A DNA stretch of 64,000 bases, from assembly GCA_963682025.1 (NCBI GenBank), contig OY821518.1, positions 305,015,429 to 305,079,428 of the forward strand, given 5' to 3'. The translations under genes and the position numbers were made by a program. The stretch comes from Cordilura impudica (taxonomy: Eukaryota > Arthropoda > Insecta > Diptera > Scathophagidae). Below the pieces are notes generated by a model that searched no databases, had not been told where the DNA came from, and saw nothing but the letters and a program-made list of their open reading frames with translations. Position 1 is the stretch's first letter. Every line of letters starts with the position of its first letter. This document shows, piece by piece, positions 11,198 to 21,794 of the stretch.

Positions 11198-11986
11198 AAC
11201 AAGTAAGAAAATTATAGTCGGTCTAGACCAACTATACGATATCCTATACCATGCGTTTAGAGACCCTATCTCTCAGGCCCAACTAACTGGATATAGAAAA
11301 CATGCATAAACCAAATTTGAGTGGGATTTTTATTAATTTTTTCGGCTGCAGATATGAAAAAGTTCATATCGGATTCTATATCTATATGGGGACTAGGCCC
11401 AAAAATGGACCGATCCTGACCATGTTTGGTAAAGTCTCTTGTATTTTGCAAAAATATATACAAACAAAATTTGAAATTTGAAAAGAATGCAATATTTTTG
11501 TTTTTTGATAGATTTAAGTGAAGATCGGGAAGCAGCTCTATATGGGGCCTATGACTAAGAATTGTCCCATAGGGATCATTTTTGGACTACTGATTAAAAG
11601 ATGTAATAAACACATACAAACCCAATTTGACTAAGATTTATATGATAATTTCGATCTTATGGCAATTTATGTTGATTTCATAGGGGTCATTTGTATGGGG
11701 GCTAGGTCTGAACATGGACCGATTCTCATCAATTTCACTAGCGTTCATTCTATGGCCGATAAAAGCTTGCATACCAAACTTCATCAAAATATATGCATAT
11801 TTGCGACCTGCAGTTTGATTACAAGCTTTACATGGACACACAGACGGACGGACGGACATCGTTAAATCGAATCAGATAGTGATTCTGATTCGATCGGTAT
11901 AATAAAAATGGGTGAAATATTTTTGGTAGTTACAAACAGCAGCACAAAGTCATTACACCCAAACCACATAGTGGTATAGGGTATAA
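11198..11986 (+). repeat. HINE-A element, full length
   Basis: Complete reference copy. The head is AACAAGTAAGAAAATTATAG followed by a GTCGGTCTAGACC palindrome, then ATCCTATACC (subterminal repeat). The body has the GGGACTAGGCCC and GACCGATCCTGACC blocks, a GACGGACGGACATC tract at about 11843, and GAATCAGATAGTGATTC. The tail is GTGGTATAGGGTATAA, the inverted partner of the head motif. The head/tail inversion (CCTATACC versus GGTATAGG), a GTCC microsatellite and no coding capacity are what DINE-1/helentron-associated elements show in dipterans. The family assignment is inference. Confidence 0.88.
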
Positions 11987-12034
11987 ATAATATTTCCTAG
12001 AATTTGCACTCGAATTTCGAGTGCTGGGCTATAT
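11986..12034 (-). repeat. CTAG-1 head fragment
   Basis: About 48 bases matching the CTAG-1 head in reverse: TTTCCTAGAATTTGCACTCG then AATTTCGAGTGCTGGG. It sits directly against the HINE-A tail. Confidence 0.65.
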
Positions 12035-12179
12035 TAGTTTTTTTTTTTTAATTAATAATAAAATTTGTTTGTTTAATAAATAAAAATTTAAAAATTAATT
12101 GAAAACTTTAAATAAGTTCAATTTAAAATCATTGTTATCTAAATTGAAATTTAGAAAGGGTGAGAAACTATTACAAAGC

Positions 12180-12770
12180 TTTTAACATCTTGTAATTGGT
12201 GCATTATTCCGCTCGTGACTTAATTCACTATAAGGAGTATGAATTCTTTTTAAAAATTAAAAATATAAATTGGTCCATATGTGTTCCTTGAGGAATAACA
12301 GAATATGCATCAATTACAGTACTAGAAATGTAAGAACTAATTTTAGCAATTAGTTTCATATTCGTTAAAAAAGTAAAAAGTTAATACCAAACTACTGAAG
12401 TTTACCTAATAAAATATCATGATTGACTGAATCAAAAAAACCTTTGAAAAGTCAGTAAATATGAATTTAACTTATTTTTTGATCGCCATGGAAACTATAA
12501 CTAACTTCTGTGCTTTATACGATTTAAGTCGATTTTCTTCCGAAAGAATCTGAACAATTGATTTTTTGAGCTGCTTTAATGGTATTTTTCTTAAAAAGTG
12601 CCAATATTTTCTTAACATCGTTAGGATCAGTTTAGCACTTTCTTGTTTCAATTCCCGCGCTTTTAATAGTAAGACTTCCGTTATATGTTTTAATAACTCA
12701 GGAAACCATTTGCGGAGAAACTTTTGTAGACGATTACGTTAAAAACACGTTTGGGGTTTTTATTAAAATC
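12180..12770 (-). pseudogene. Non-LTR retrotransposon reverse transcriptase relic
   Basis: Minus-strand conceptual reading, with frameshifts, gives IFTDFSKVFFDSVNHDI (about 12414-12465), matching RT motif A of LINE-type reverse transcriptases (xTDFSKAFDxVNH). About 110 bases further on it gives VIPQGTHMDQFIF (12270-12304), matching the VPQGSxLGPLLF motif. Upstream, QFGFRKK-like residues can be read with gaps. No continuous frame survives, the catalytic YxDD region is not found, and no 3' tail is visible. It is an old LINE fragment of unclear clade; the TDFSKAFDxVNH wording fits jockey/CR1-like elements. Confidence 0.6.
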
Positions 12771-12944
12771 ACATAAAATTTTTAAAGTTTTTTTATTCCA
12801 TTCTAAAATAATCAAGTTTAACATGATTAATTAATTAATTTTAACTAAGTAAACTTTCACAAGCGATAAGGTATGTTATATTTTTACGAACGCAAGACTT
12901 TTAATACAAATATCAAATAAAATCATGTGAGTCCGATCACAGGG

Positions 12945-13298
12945 AAGATGTGTAAACATCTAGAAATTAAAAAATTTTTTATGTCATTTTTTAAAATCAA
13001 ACAGAAAGCGTCATCTATTTATCACTTATAGCAAAAACTGTTTCAGCAAATTCAACAACACTTTGCTGTAAAACGTTAAAAATATCCCAATATAAACGTA
13101 TATAAGTGATACATAGAAGACGCTTTTAAAAAAGTGTCATTAAAAAAACAATGTTATATCATAATTTTTTCACCAATACAAACATAAGTCACACAGCGTT
13201 ATCTGCTTCAGCTCACACCGATATGAGTTACGCTGTTTTTGTGATTGTATTGTGAAATAGAAATTTACCCCCCTGCGCGTATAGATGTTTACACATCA
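12945..13298. repeat. Foldback/MITE-like element with nested hairpins
   Basis: Outer inverted pair GATGTGTAAACATCTA at 12947-12962 and its exact complement at 13282-13297. Inner pair: GCGTCATCTATTTATCACTT (about 13008) and an inverted near-copy around 13097-13122. The two nested pairs can fold into one long stem. No target duplication is fixed and no ORF is present. Confidence 0.5.
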
Positions 13299-13332
13299 AT
13301 AACAATCATTTAAAAAAAGAAAAAATTAGAAA

Positions 13333-13624
13333 ACTGGTAAGAAACTTATAGTCGGTCTAGACAGACTATACGATACCACCATACGTTTCGTGAGAGGGTC
13401 TTGGATTCAACTTTGTTGAAGCCATAACTGCATGTAGAAAATAAGCTTAAAGCAAATTTTAATGTTATTGTTATCAATTTGTGGCTTGCAGATATGAAGT
13501 TCACATCTGATCTTATTTTTCTATGGGGACTAGAAAGTAGTTCTGAGTCAATCGGTATAATAAATGGTGGGTCTAGATGAAATATATTATTATACTCTCA
13601 CCGCATAGTGGTATCTGGTATAAA
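13333..13624 (+). repeat. HINE-A element, internally deleted and diverged
   Basis: Head (GGTAAGAAACTTATAGTCGG plus TCTAGACAGACTATACG) and tail (CATAGTGGTATCTGGTATAA) are both present, but the copy is only ~290 bp and the middle, including the GTCC tract, is missing. The retained ends suggest an internally deleted copy. Confidence 0.75.
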
Positions 13625-13908
13625 AATAATAAACGGGTAGCGATTATCTCAAGTACTTGAAGGTTAATGTTGTAAAATTATTTATACTATCATATAAACT
13701 AAGTAAATATGTGTATGTAAGAAACAATTTAAAATGTTCAGCCGGAAAGAAAAAGTTCATTTAGAATTCGGTAATTACTTATTTATAAATTAAAACTGTT
13801 TCAATAACTCATACCAACAGCATAAATAAGCAAAATACCTCTACTATGGCCTTCAATTTTTGTTTGGTTTTATACATAATCTGTATACACATACTTATAC
13901 AATACGCT

Positions 13909-14040
13909 CATTCTGTTGCCATAACAAAGCCAATTGCATAAATGGCCCATGTTATAAGGCCAGGATAAAAACTAGCAAGCATACAGATGTAATTACAAAT
14001 ATGTGTAGATGTCCTTTGACATTGGTTGAGGGCATATGTA
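13909..14040 (+). other. Possible EGF-like segment in a short ORF
   Basis: The ORF at 13860-14054 contains CHNKANCINGPCYK, then after 17 residues MCRCPLTLVEGIC. The C-x5-C-x4-C-x17-C-x-C-x8-C spacing ends in the CxC-x8-C typical of EGF-like domains, though the first spacing is shorter than usual. There are no clear splice sites and no neighbouring domain. It could be a stray exon of a host gene, a decayed one, or chance. Confidence 0.25.
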
Positions 14041-14458
14041 ATTTCGCAATGTAGCTCAAACATTTAGCCAGAGAGCATATGAAATAAGACGGAGAAGGGT
14101 ATAAATGTTTCTCTGCGCTGTTTTATGATATTTATATATATAATAAGGCTTTCTTTCGAAAAACCTATAACATACTTTTTCATTCGTAAAGTTTAGTTAA
14201 TTAAAATTATTATTTTTTTTTATCACGTTAGCCTTGGAAAACATGCTGAAATATGTTTTCCAGATATTATAAATATTTGATAATTCTTTCACTTTTAAGT
14301 GAATTGTGAGGCAAATGTTCGTGAAAAATTTATAAAATTTGTAATAAAAATCCATAAACGGTCTTTTAAAGTAACCGTTTACAAGGCAACTTTATGTAGA
14401 AAATTTTGTATCTCTATCTGCCATTGCCATCGGTCCTGTTAATCTGTTTTATAACAAA

Positions 14459-15191
14459 ACTAGCTGAACCCGGTGTGCTTCGCTACACCCCATCGTTATA
14501 AAATAAAATAACATAAAAAAAAAATATTTATATATTAACAAAATATTATTTATTTAATTTAGAATTAATTATTGCACTAACAACTTTATATAGTCAAGGG
14601 CTTAATAGAATAGAAGTTATTATTGATTTTAACTTTTCTAAAAAGGGCGTGGTCCCGCCCAGTTTTCTCGTAGTACTATTTCTATTACTTTCAATACGAT
14701 ATATACCAAATATCGTCGCTGTAGGTTAAAAATGGCCGACATTTGACGATTTTTAATTTTGGGTATTATGGGCCCTTTGCCCACTAACAACTTTATATAG
14801 TTAAGGACTTATTATTTCACAAAAATATCCTTTTGTGAAAATTTCATGACGATCCTTCCAGTAGTTTAGAAGATATTACGATTTTTTATTTTTCTAAAAA
14901 GGGGCGTGGTCCCGCCCAATTTTCTTCTGGTATGTATTTTTATTCATGCCAATACCATATGTACCAAATATGACCGCTGTAGGTCAAAAAATTTCCGAGA
15001 TATGACGATTTCAAATTTTGGGTTATATGGGCGTGCCGTGGGCGTGTCCAATCAAAAATCTATATAGCTTATTATTCCTTCCAGAGTCACAGTAACACGC
15101 TCTGAAAATTTAAGGAAGATCGGTTCGGGGGTTCGGCCTCCTATAAAGCACAAACAAACACACATTCATTTTTATATATATCGATAGATTA
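14459..15191 (+). repeat. CTAG-2 element with internal direct duplication
   Basis: Starts ACTAGCTGAACCCGGTGTGC with a GGTGT/ACACC hairpin and ends TTTTATATATATCGATAGAT. Inside are two imperfect direct units (about 14573-14775 and 14777-15035) sharing ACTAACAACTTTATATAGT, GGGCGTGGTCCCGCCC, TACCAAATAT and TGACGATTT. The GC-rich GGGCGTGG boxes stand out from the AT-rich surroundings. Noncoding; class unknown. Confidence 0.7.
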
Positions 15192-15349
15192 AAAGCAGAT
15201 TAATTATAATTTAAGGGGATTTGGTAATAAAAAAATGTATGGCTACCTTACTGTAGATAAAAAGTTTATAAAACTTTAGGTAAATTCATATTACAAAAAA
15301 GGTATTTTGTATAGAAAACATTGTTAGTGGTAAAAGTAAGTATCTGAAT

Positions 15350-15790
15350 TAAAAAAAAGGGGGCGGTGAAGTGGGCGTGGTTCATAGTTATATGGCGACG
15401 TTAACAGTATTAAGAGCAATATACTACCAAATAAATAAAAATTCGTTGGAAGGAACAAATTTGTACAGAGAACAAAAAGTTTAAAACTTTCAAACAAAAT
15501 TTGGCGTGAATAGGGGCGTGAAAGGGGGCGTGGCGTAAGAAATGTTTTTTTCTACCACGCCTGGATTATAATGCGTATAAATTTGAAGTAAATCTGTTAA
15601 AAACTATATGGGAGCAATTACATTATTTTAAAAAAGTGGGCGTAAAAGTGGGCGTGGTGGAAAAAAATCCCTATTAATCATGCCAGAAAATTACAGGAAG
15701 ATCGGTCCAAAGGTTTGGTCTCCTATAAGGTACAAAACAAATAAACAAACAAATAAACAAACACACATTCCATTTTATATATATAGATAA
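15350..15790 (+). repeat. CTAG-2-related element sharing the 3' end
   Basis: Carries several GGGCGTGG boxes and ends GGAAGATCGGTCCAAAGGTT, CTCCTATAAGGTACAAA, then TTTTATATATATAGAT. This is the same 3' module as the preceding element (GGAAGATCGGTTCGGGGGTT, CTCCTATAAAGCACAAA), while the body differs. A short (AAAC)n/(AAAT)n tract lies before the end. Confidence 0.65.
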
Positions 15791-17630
15791 CAACAATGTT
15801 CATTAAACGGGTGTTTCTAGGTTTAAGTTGCTCCGTAAAAGTATAAAAAAGTATATATGTATGTATTTATAATAACAAATATATAGACAATGTTCTTAGA
15901 TGTTGGCTTTATTTCATAGGAACATGTGTAGCACGTTGTCATTCATCCATTGAAAATGACAGCAAATGTCAAGACAAGAAAGCAAATGTTTATGATTGAA
16001 TATAGAATGTAAAAAAATTTTTATATATAAAAACTGGAAACCAAAATGACGATAAACGTGTTTAACCTGTTAATAGTGTCTGTTTTATACAAGTATATGT
16101 GTAGGGGCTTAATATCGAATAATCGAACCTCAAGGAATTTTTATATTTTAGTAAAAATTACGTGTAAATTAAATATATTTTGGAATAGAACTTATGCAAA
16201 AATAACCAAATATCCTAAAAGAAGATAGACAAAGATTTGTTTAACCTGTTAACCGTTATGAAATAAAAATCGTACTTGAAAGTGAAGGAAGTGATATTTT
16301 ATTTTAGATCTGATAATTTTACTATATTCGATTCAAGGCTATGGGCAGTTTTTTGATATGCTCCACACCACCGTCTGATGTTATTATGCAAAATAATATA
16401 TTTATCTGGTTAAACTCAGGGTAATACTGTTTGCCATTATTTCGAGCAGGTTGATATTTAAAATGGCGTAAATCGGGTATCATTGTGCTAAGAATTTTTC
16501 ACTTTTTTGAAATATTTTATTTAAATTTGTTACAAACAATGCAGATATTAATGTAAACGTAAAACCCAGGTTCAGGGTATAAAATATTCCTTTTTTTTTA
16601 TAAAATGTAATTTAGATGTTAACAGGTTACTTCGTATAATAAAAATTTTTTATATTGTAGAAAACAATCTATAGTAAAGGCCAACATAATACAACTCCTG
16701 AACTGTACTATACTTTACTGTGCTGAAACGAATCGAAAACTTACACTGAGTGCTTGAGAGTCAAACATACAAATAAATCCATTTAGAAATTCATCATTTA
16801 AAGTTTGACAGGTTTACGGTACAACGTTGACAAGGGATGAAGTTAAGCTGAACAACAATGGTGGTAAAAAATAGAACAGAAAAACACTCAGCCTAGACAA
16901 TCTCTGTATTAATGTTTTATGCAATCAAAATAAATAAATAAATAAAAACATTACAGGATACGGGTATCATTGAGCATTTGTTGAGAAAAGTGTAGCTAGG
17001 GTTGTCTTAAAATGTGTTTGACTGACTGACATTATTTTCCCATTAGTTTTTTGTTCGTTTTTGTATTTACCTTCATTGTCTGAGATTTATATTTGTAGAG
17101 CATATATATAAGTAAAAGCAGAATTATACATAATTACACTATGCTCCAAATTATCCAGAATTTTGATAAATATTAGTTGCTCGTTAATATTTTTAAAGCA
17201 TTTTTTTTTTTTCTAATTTGTGAAATATATTAATTTCAAAAGTAGCCGGCAAAATAATTGAAGTCATATTCTAAAAGAATCACATTAATCATCAATGGAA
17301 TCATTTAATGGCGTTAATTTAATTTGTTATGAAAAAAGTTAATTTTTAAATCTAAACGATATCAAATATAGATTGAGAGAATCCAATCAAAAAAATGAAA
17401 AAAATAAATTATTTAAAAAATAAATCGATACTGGAAAAAATTATTGATACTGGGCTACATATGATGTTGAGTTAACAAAAATGTATATTGGCGTAGCAAA
17501 AGAAAAATTTATATTGAATTTTTTACTTTTACAATCAAATTTTTCTCTTCGAAATTTAAAAAAGTACCGCATTCCTCACAAAAATTACAAAAAATATATA
17601 TATTTTGCAAAAGTGATTTATCATGACTTC
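15791..17630. other. Mostly featureless AT-rich DNA
   Basis: No gene recognised. It contains a weak HINE-B-like piece (listed separately). At its 3' edge (17640-17720) an AAAAGGCGCTAAATTAG and GCACTAGTTA block resembles 22475-22535 and may be a hAT-type subterminal region. Confidence 0.4.
16335..16590 (-). repeat. Diverged HINE-B-like fragment
   Basis: Ends at AAAACCCAGGTTCAGGGTAT, which in reverse matches the GCCCTTCACCTGGGTTT head block of the 6001-6245 copy. The body is AT-rich and strongly diverged. Confidence 0.45.
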
Positions 17631-17774
17631 TCATGCAAAAAACACAAAACTGTATTCTAAAAGGCCCAAAAAGGCGCTAAATTAGTTTGAAACTAAATTC
17701 GTTAGAAAGCACTAGTTATGTGTTTGTTAAAAGAAAGATATTTTTATTGATGATCAAAAAACGTATATATTAAT

Positions 17775-18053
17775 TGAGGAGGTCCATAACAAAACGCAAT
17801 AATTCCACTTTTTATGTTTATAGTTTTTATGACTAAATCTGGTTCTAGATATTGAAACCTATCTGCCCATAGTTATAAAGCATACCAAAGGCCAATAATT
17901 TTACTGTAATTCAATACCAAAAATAATGAATTAGACAAAAATGAAACAATTCCAAATATATGTGTATTCTATTGACTTTAATTAGATTTATTCGTTTTTC
18001 CAAAATAAAAAGTTTTCTGGTGAAATTATTGCGTTTTGTTATGGACCTCCTCA
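17775..18053. mobile_element. 275-bp MITE with 30-bp terminal inverted repeats, copy 1
   Basis: The left end TGAGGAGGTCCATAACAAAA and the right end ending TTTTGTTATGGACCTCCTCA are exact inverted repeats; the match continues through CGCAATAATT. A second copy, in opposite orientation, is at 21795-22065. No ORF of its own. Target-site duplication not resolved. Confidence 0.85.
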
Positions 18054-18644
18054 AGTGTACATTTGAGAAACGTTTGATGAAACGTTTTGAAGTAGTAGAT
18101 ATCAATAATAAAAAAAAAATAAAATGCGTTAAAACCTTTACTTATACCGGTTACTTTTTAACCCTCTGCGACTGACGTGATATAGTTATCACAATTCTAA
18201 TGACGTGGTAGACTATCACACACCATTTCCATGGCTTATATTTTCCAAAGTTCCGTTTTGTAAAACTAATAAAACCATTTTTGTTTATTGTTCATGAGTG
18301 TAAGTTACTATTTATATAGTTATTTTTCTAATTCAAAGCATGAATTTTCTGTAAAAAACTTAGACCTGTATTAAAACAGAAAAAAAAATTAATAAACACA
18401 TTTTTTTGAACAAATGTTTTTTGTTTTGTATTACTTAGACTTAAATTTAGCAGTTGGTAACAAAAAAAATTAAATTCAGTGGTTAAAAAAAAAAAATAAA
18501 TAAACATTTCAATTGGCACATCAAAGCCTATAGCTAAACAAACAAAAAATATTTCATGTTATAATTTATGATGCAAAAATTTTAGATTTTGCTTAATTTA
18601 CGCTTAAGTTAATCAGTCTTAAGACTTGAAATCATATATATATA

Positions 18645-19601
18645 TATATATGTATATATAAAATCTACAAATTTTCTTGACATGTCTCGCAAAGAGGCTT
18701 GGAGCACTGGACAAATTGGCTTCAAGCAATCACAACAGCAATACTTTGTTACCCTTTTTATCTTTGGAGGACAAATTAAACACAGTTTTCTTCCACTTGG
18801 TGGAGTAGGTTGAATAGTTGGTGGCGGAGGGGGTAGATCTTTGCCTTTAAACGGCAGTAACATTTCATCGATGCAAAGGTATGGTCCAGGAGTATATTGA
18901 AATTGACTGTTTAGGATGAATTTGTTGAAGAAATTTGAAATTGCTGCAAGTGGATCTTCCCTGAGACGCTCCGCTCTAGTAGTTGAATCATCAAATCTGA
19001 GTCAGTTTATCAAACAAGAAAAATGCAAATTGGACATCCCACAACGAAATATTTTACGGCCACTGCCATCAGTCGCGAACACTGTTCTATGATCTTCGTC
19101 ATTACATTTGAAAACTGAACTGTAGTACAGTAGACCAATGAATGCTTTCATTTCCGTTACATATGTATCCATAAGTTCTATCTTTGTAGTATTATTAAAT
19201 ATTGTTCGGTAACTACAGAGTTTTTGATTAGTATATTTTACTAAACACTCCAGCATGGATTCGTCAAAAATTTTGGACCAATGCTGCAAATATCCTTCAA
19301 AGGTAGAAGTATGCAGACGACCTGGTAATCTAACTATGTTATGGGATGCTGTTCTGGAGGTTTTTGGTCGCTCTCTTGTACTCCACGTAAATCCTTTCTT
19401 ACCTTTATAATAGTCGCTTATTTGCTCTTGATTCACTTCTTCAGAAATTTGTTGTGGCTCCGAGGTAGTCGCAAATTGTTCTTCATCGTCTTCAACATTT
19501 GAAATTTCATCATTATCTAAAAGTTCCGTTGCTGGCTGAAAATTGGGGTCATTGCTTTCATCATCCATATCGCTGAACTCATGCTCACTCTCTTCCTCCA
19601 A
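18645..19601 (-). pseudogene. piggyBac transposase, deleted for the catalytic core
   Basis: The frame starting at 19601 (MEEESEHEFSDMDDE) gives the acidic N-terminus and the first piggyBac-domain segment (RLPGRLHTSTFEGYLQHWSK, then EMKAFIGLLYYSSVF) up to 19002. A frameshift follows. The frame then resumes as RFDDSTTRAERLREDPL up to YLCIDEMLLPFKGK, where the Asp in CIDE is the first catalytic residue. Directly after it the sequence jumps to a proline stretch and the C-terminal cysteine-rich domain (LCLICPP, YCCCDCLKPIC). The second and third catalytic Asp segments are missing. It is therefore an internal-deletion derivative plus a frameshift, unable to transpose on its own. Its terminal repeats could still be mobilised by an intact relative. 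Confidence 0.9.
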
Positions 19602-19710
19602 CCACTGTCGCGGTTTTTAAAAGTTCCAGATAACATTCTCTTAGAACAGTGTGGAACTTGCAATGTGTTTGAATGCTCCATAATAACAAAACGAAAAAAT
19701 AACAATTTTG

Positions 19711-19856
19711 CTGACGTGTTGTTTGGCAGACACTAAGAAATATAATAATTTTACTGACATGGTGTTTAGGAGACACTATGAAAATATAACAAAAATACTG
19801 ATGTGATTGTCTCTCAGACACCTACCTTAATATTGATGTGGTTGACTTGCAGACAC
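19711..19856 (+). repeat. Array of four 24-bp subterminal repeats in piggyBac element 1
   Basis: Copies at 19711-19734, 19754-19777, 19798-19821 and 19833-19856 follow CTGAYRTGNTTGTTTNNCAGACACT, spaced 43, 44 and 35 bases. The terminal inverted repeat itself at about 20000-20023 reads as the same motif in inverse orientation (CTGACGTGGTAGTCTAGCAG onward). They lie between the transposase start and the right end and are likely transposase-binding sites or promoter-proximal operators. Function is inferred. Confidence 0.85.
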
Positions 19857-20159
19857 TTTTTCGCTTACACTGGCACGTGCGCTTACATCAATCGATCTAA
19901 ACAAACATGCGTATGAGTAAACAATAAGAAGGTACATAGAAGGCAAGACTAGATGTTTGTAAAATAACGGTACAAAATACTATTTTGTGTTTGTTGGTGT
20001 CTGCTAGACTACCACGTCAGTCGCAGAGGGTTATCCACACTGAGTAAATAATATTTTTTTCTTGTTTTAAAAAATCTCAATTATTAAGATTTTGTGAACT
20101 CAATAAACTTTTGTTTGATTTAAATATTTGGCTTTTCAAAATTATATTATAAATACCAA

Positions 20160-21565
20160 GGTAAGAACTTCCAGAATATTGAAGTCAAATTCAAATCACC
20201 AAGAATAATAATAAAGTCATCTTGATTAGCTGTACGAAGAATATATTTATATAGACTGTGGGGACGATGAAGGAATATATGAGCAAGTAATAAATAATTG
20301 TTTTTCATTAAGTTTAGTTAAAACGGCGATAAATGCGATGTCGAATGAGGGACATTCAAAAACCTCCGAAGATAAAACACTATAGACCGCAATCAGAACA
20401 CCGCTACCATTTGTTGTGGTCCCATGATCGCGTCTAAAAATATTGTATTGATAAGAGAGTGTTTCCGCATTTAAAGCCAAGTTTCAGTATGTACGATGAT
20501 GTGATGGTTTAAGCTGAAACTTTCCATATAAAAAGTTGTAAGTCTAGTTCTTAAGCCGCGAACATTTTGGTAAACTAATGAAATGTAATCAACAGTATAA
20601 GCTCTGGAGCATTCAATTAAGCTTGCGCAAGATGACCAATATTAGCAGATCTTGGATTTACCCTGTATTTGTACTCGCGAACCAAAGTATGTTAAGACCA
20701 AAAGTTAGGATCAAGAATTCGTTCAAAAAGAACATTAGCAACAGTAACTTTGAATGAAGTTATGGATCTTGGTTGGGAAAAAACAGACTTAGGCCCAGTT
20801 TTTGAGATGTCAGTTAAACTTAGTTTAGTTAAACCGAGAATTAATTTTTTCAGACATGTCCAAATTCATAAAGGAATTGATTAATAAATTCTGGGTTTAA
20901 CAAAACTAGGTTTAACTGATATCTTAAAAACTGGGTCTTATAAGTTAAAAAGTCTAGATTTAATGAAGAAATCAATATCTATCAATAGCAGTTGTATCAA
21001 AGGCCAGCCTCGAAATGCAAATAGTTTCTTTAGGAGGTACAGCTCTTAGCGTATTATTTATAATTTGACTATTTTTGAAAACGGGAACAGGATGATTTAA
21101 AGCAATTTTGGCATGGCTCAGAGAAATAGCAGGATCCTTAATATTATTAATAATTGGAAATGAGTCAGGTATGGAAGAATCAGAAGAAACAGCAACCGGC
21201 AGCAAATCATTTCTTGATGATTTACGGCGTTACGGTGAAGATTGAGGAGGAGATTTTAAATTATCCAATGACTTGAAATAATCAAATAATTTTCCATAAT
21301 CAATAATGCGATTAGTTAAATCCGACGCATCTTCTTGGATATTCAGAAATTTCTTTTTTGTATTTTGGAAGAATCGATAAAAACTTACGCCAATTTTTCC
21401 ACACTTATAGCAGCACCAACGTAGACCTTTATTATTGGTTAAAGCATCCGCAACTAACCCAGAAAGACCACTACATTTAACATGACAAAGTTCATGATAC
21501 AACCAACAATCGATCATTCTTTCCCCATCATCTTTAATGGAACAAGTATTTATTAAACAGGACAT
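20160..21565 (-). pseudogene. LINE 5' half: ORF1 with PHD-like finger and apurinic-type endonuclease
   Basis: Minus strand, in order. At 21565 there is a protein start (MSCLINTCSIKDDGE) with a Cys/His cluster (INTC, DCWLYHELCHVKC, LRWCCYKC), resembling the PHD/zinc-finger ORF1 of some non-LTR elements. At about 20640-20780 the ORF1 C-terminal motif SFKVTVANVLFERILDPNFW is visible. At about 20500-20590 the endonuclease begins (SLVYQNVRGLRTRL, HIIVHTETWL). At 20247-20480 endonuclease residues continue (FRRDHGTTTNGSGVLIAV). At about 20180-20230 the ILGDLN motif is in another frame. At least two frameshifts, and a MITE interrupts ORF1. No reverse transcriptase follows; the piggyBac element lies about 130 bp beyond. 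Confidence 0.7.
20792..20937. mobile_element. PIF/Harbinger-like MITE nested in the LINE relic
   Basis: 146 bp, flanked by TTA on both sides (20789-20791 and 20938-20940). Termini are GGCCCAGTTTTTGAGATGTC and, in reverse, GACCCAGTTTTTAAGATATC, followed by matching CAGTTAAAC; three mismatches in 28 bases. A 3-bp TTA duplication and GGCCC-type termini are typical of PIF/Harbinger MITEs. It splits the LINE ORF1, so it is younger than the LINE. Confidence 0.85.
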
Positions 21566-21794
21566 AGTTATTATATGGATGTGGCAACGCTTTTTCTTTA
21601 GTTTGAAAGATTTAATACAAATGTGTAGTTATTGTTAAATGTAAGAAAAGAGTTAACTTGATCGTTCGTTATTAATTTTTGCAAATAGGCTGATATGCGT
21701 TGTTATTGTAAAATGGATGTTGTTGTTCAAATCGAACAGAATCGATCTAATCCTCCAAATAATCAAATTAAAGCGTAGGTTCAATTATCATATT

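Larger units (their letters stand above)
18158..20034 (-). mobile_element. piggyBac element 1, internally deleted (1.9 kb)
   Basis: The left end is TTAA followed by CCCTCTGCGACTGACGTG (18162-18179). The right end is the exact complement of that 18-mer (20013-20030) followed by TTAT, one base off TTAA. TTAA target duplication and CCC-starting termini are characteristic of piggyBac. Inside the right end are four tandem 24-bp motifs (listed), and a fifth related motif lies just inside the left end at about 18200. The coding part is a deleted transposase on the minus strand, so this copy is non-autonomous. Confidence 0.92.

Noticed and set aside
11638..11865. ORFs on both strands across HINE-A copies that recur with similar protein sequence (also 3044-3448, 11266-11463, 54258-54524, 54620-54880, 44679-44915)
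   Set aside because: They recur because the DNA repeat recurs; frames are short, overlap on both strands, and include the GTCC tract. No sign of coding constraint.
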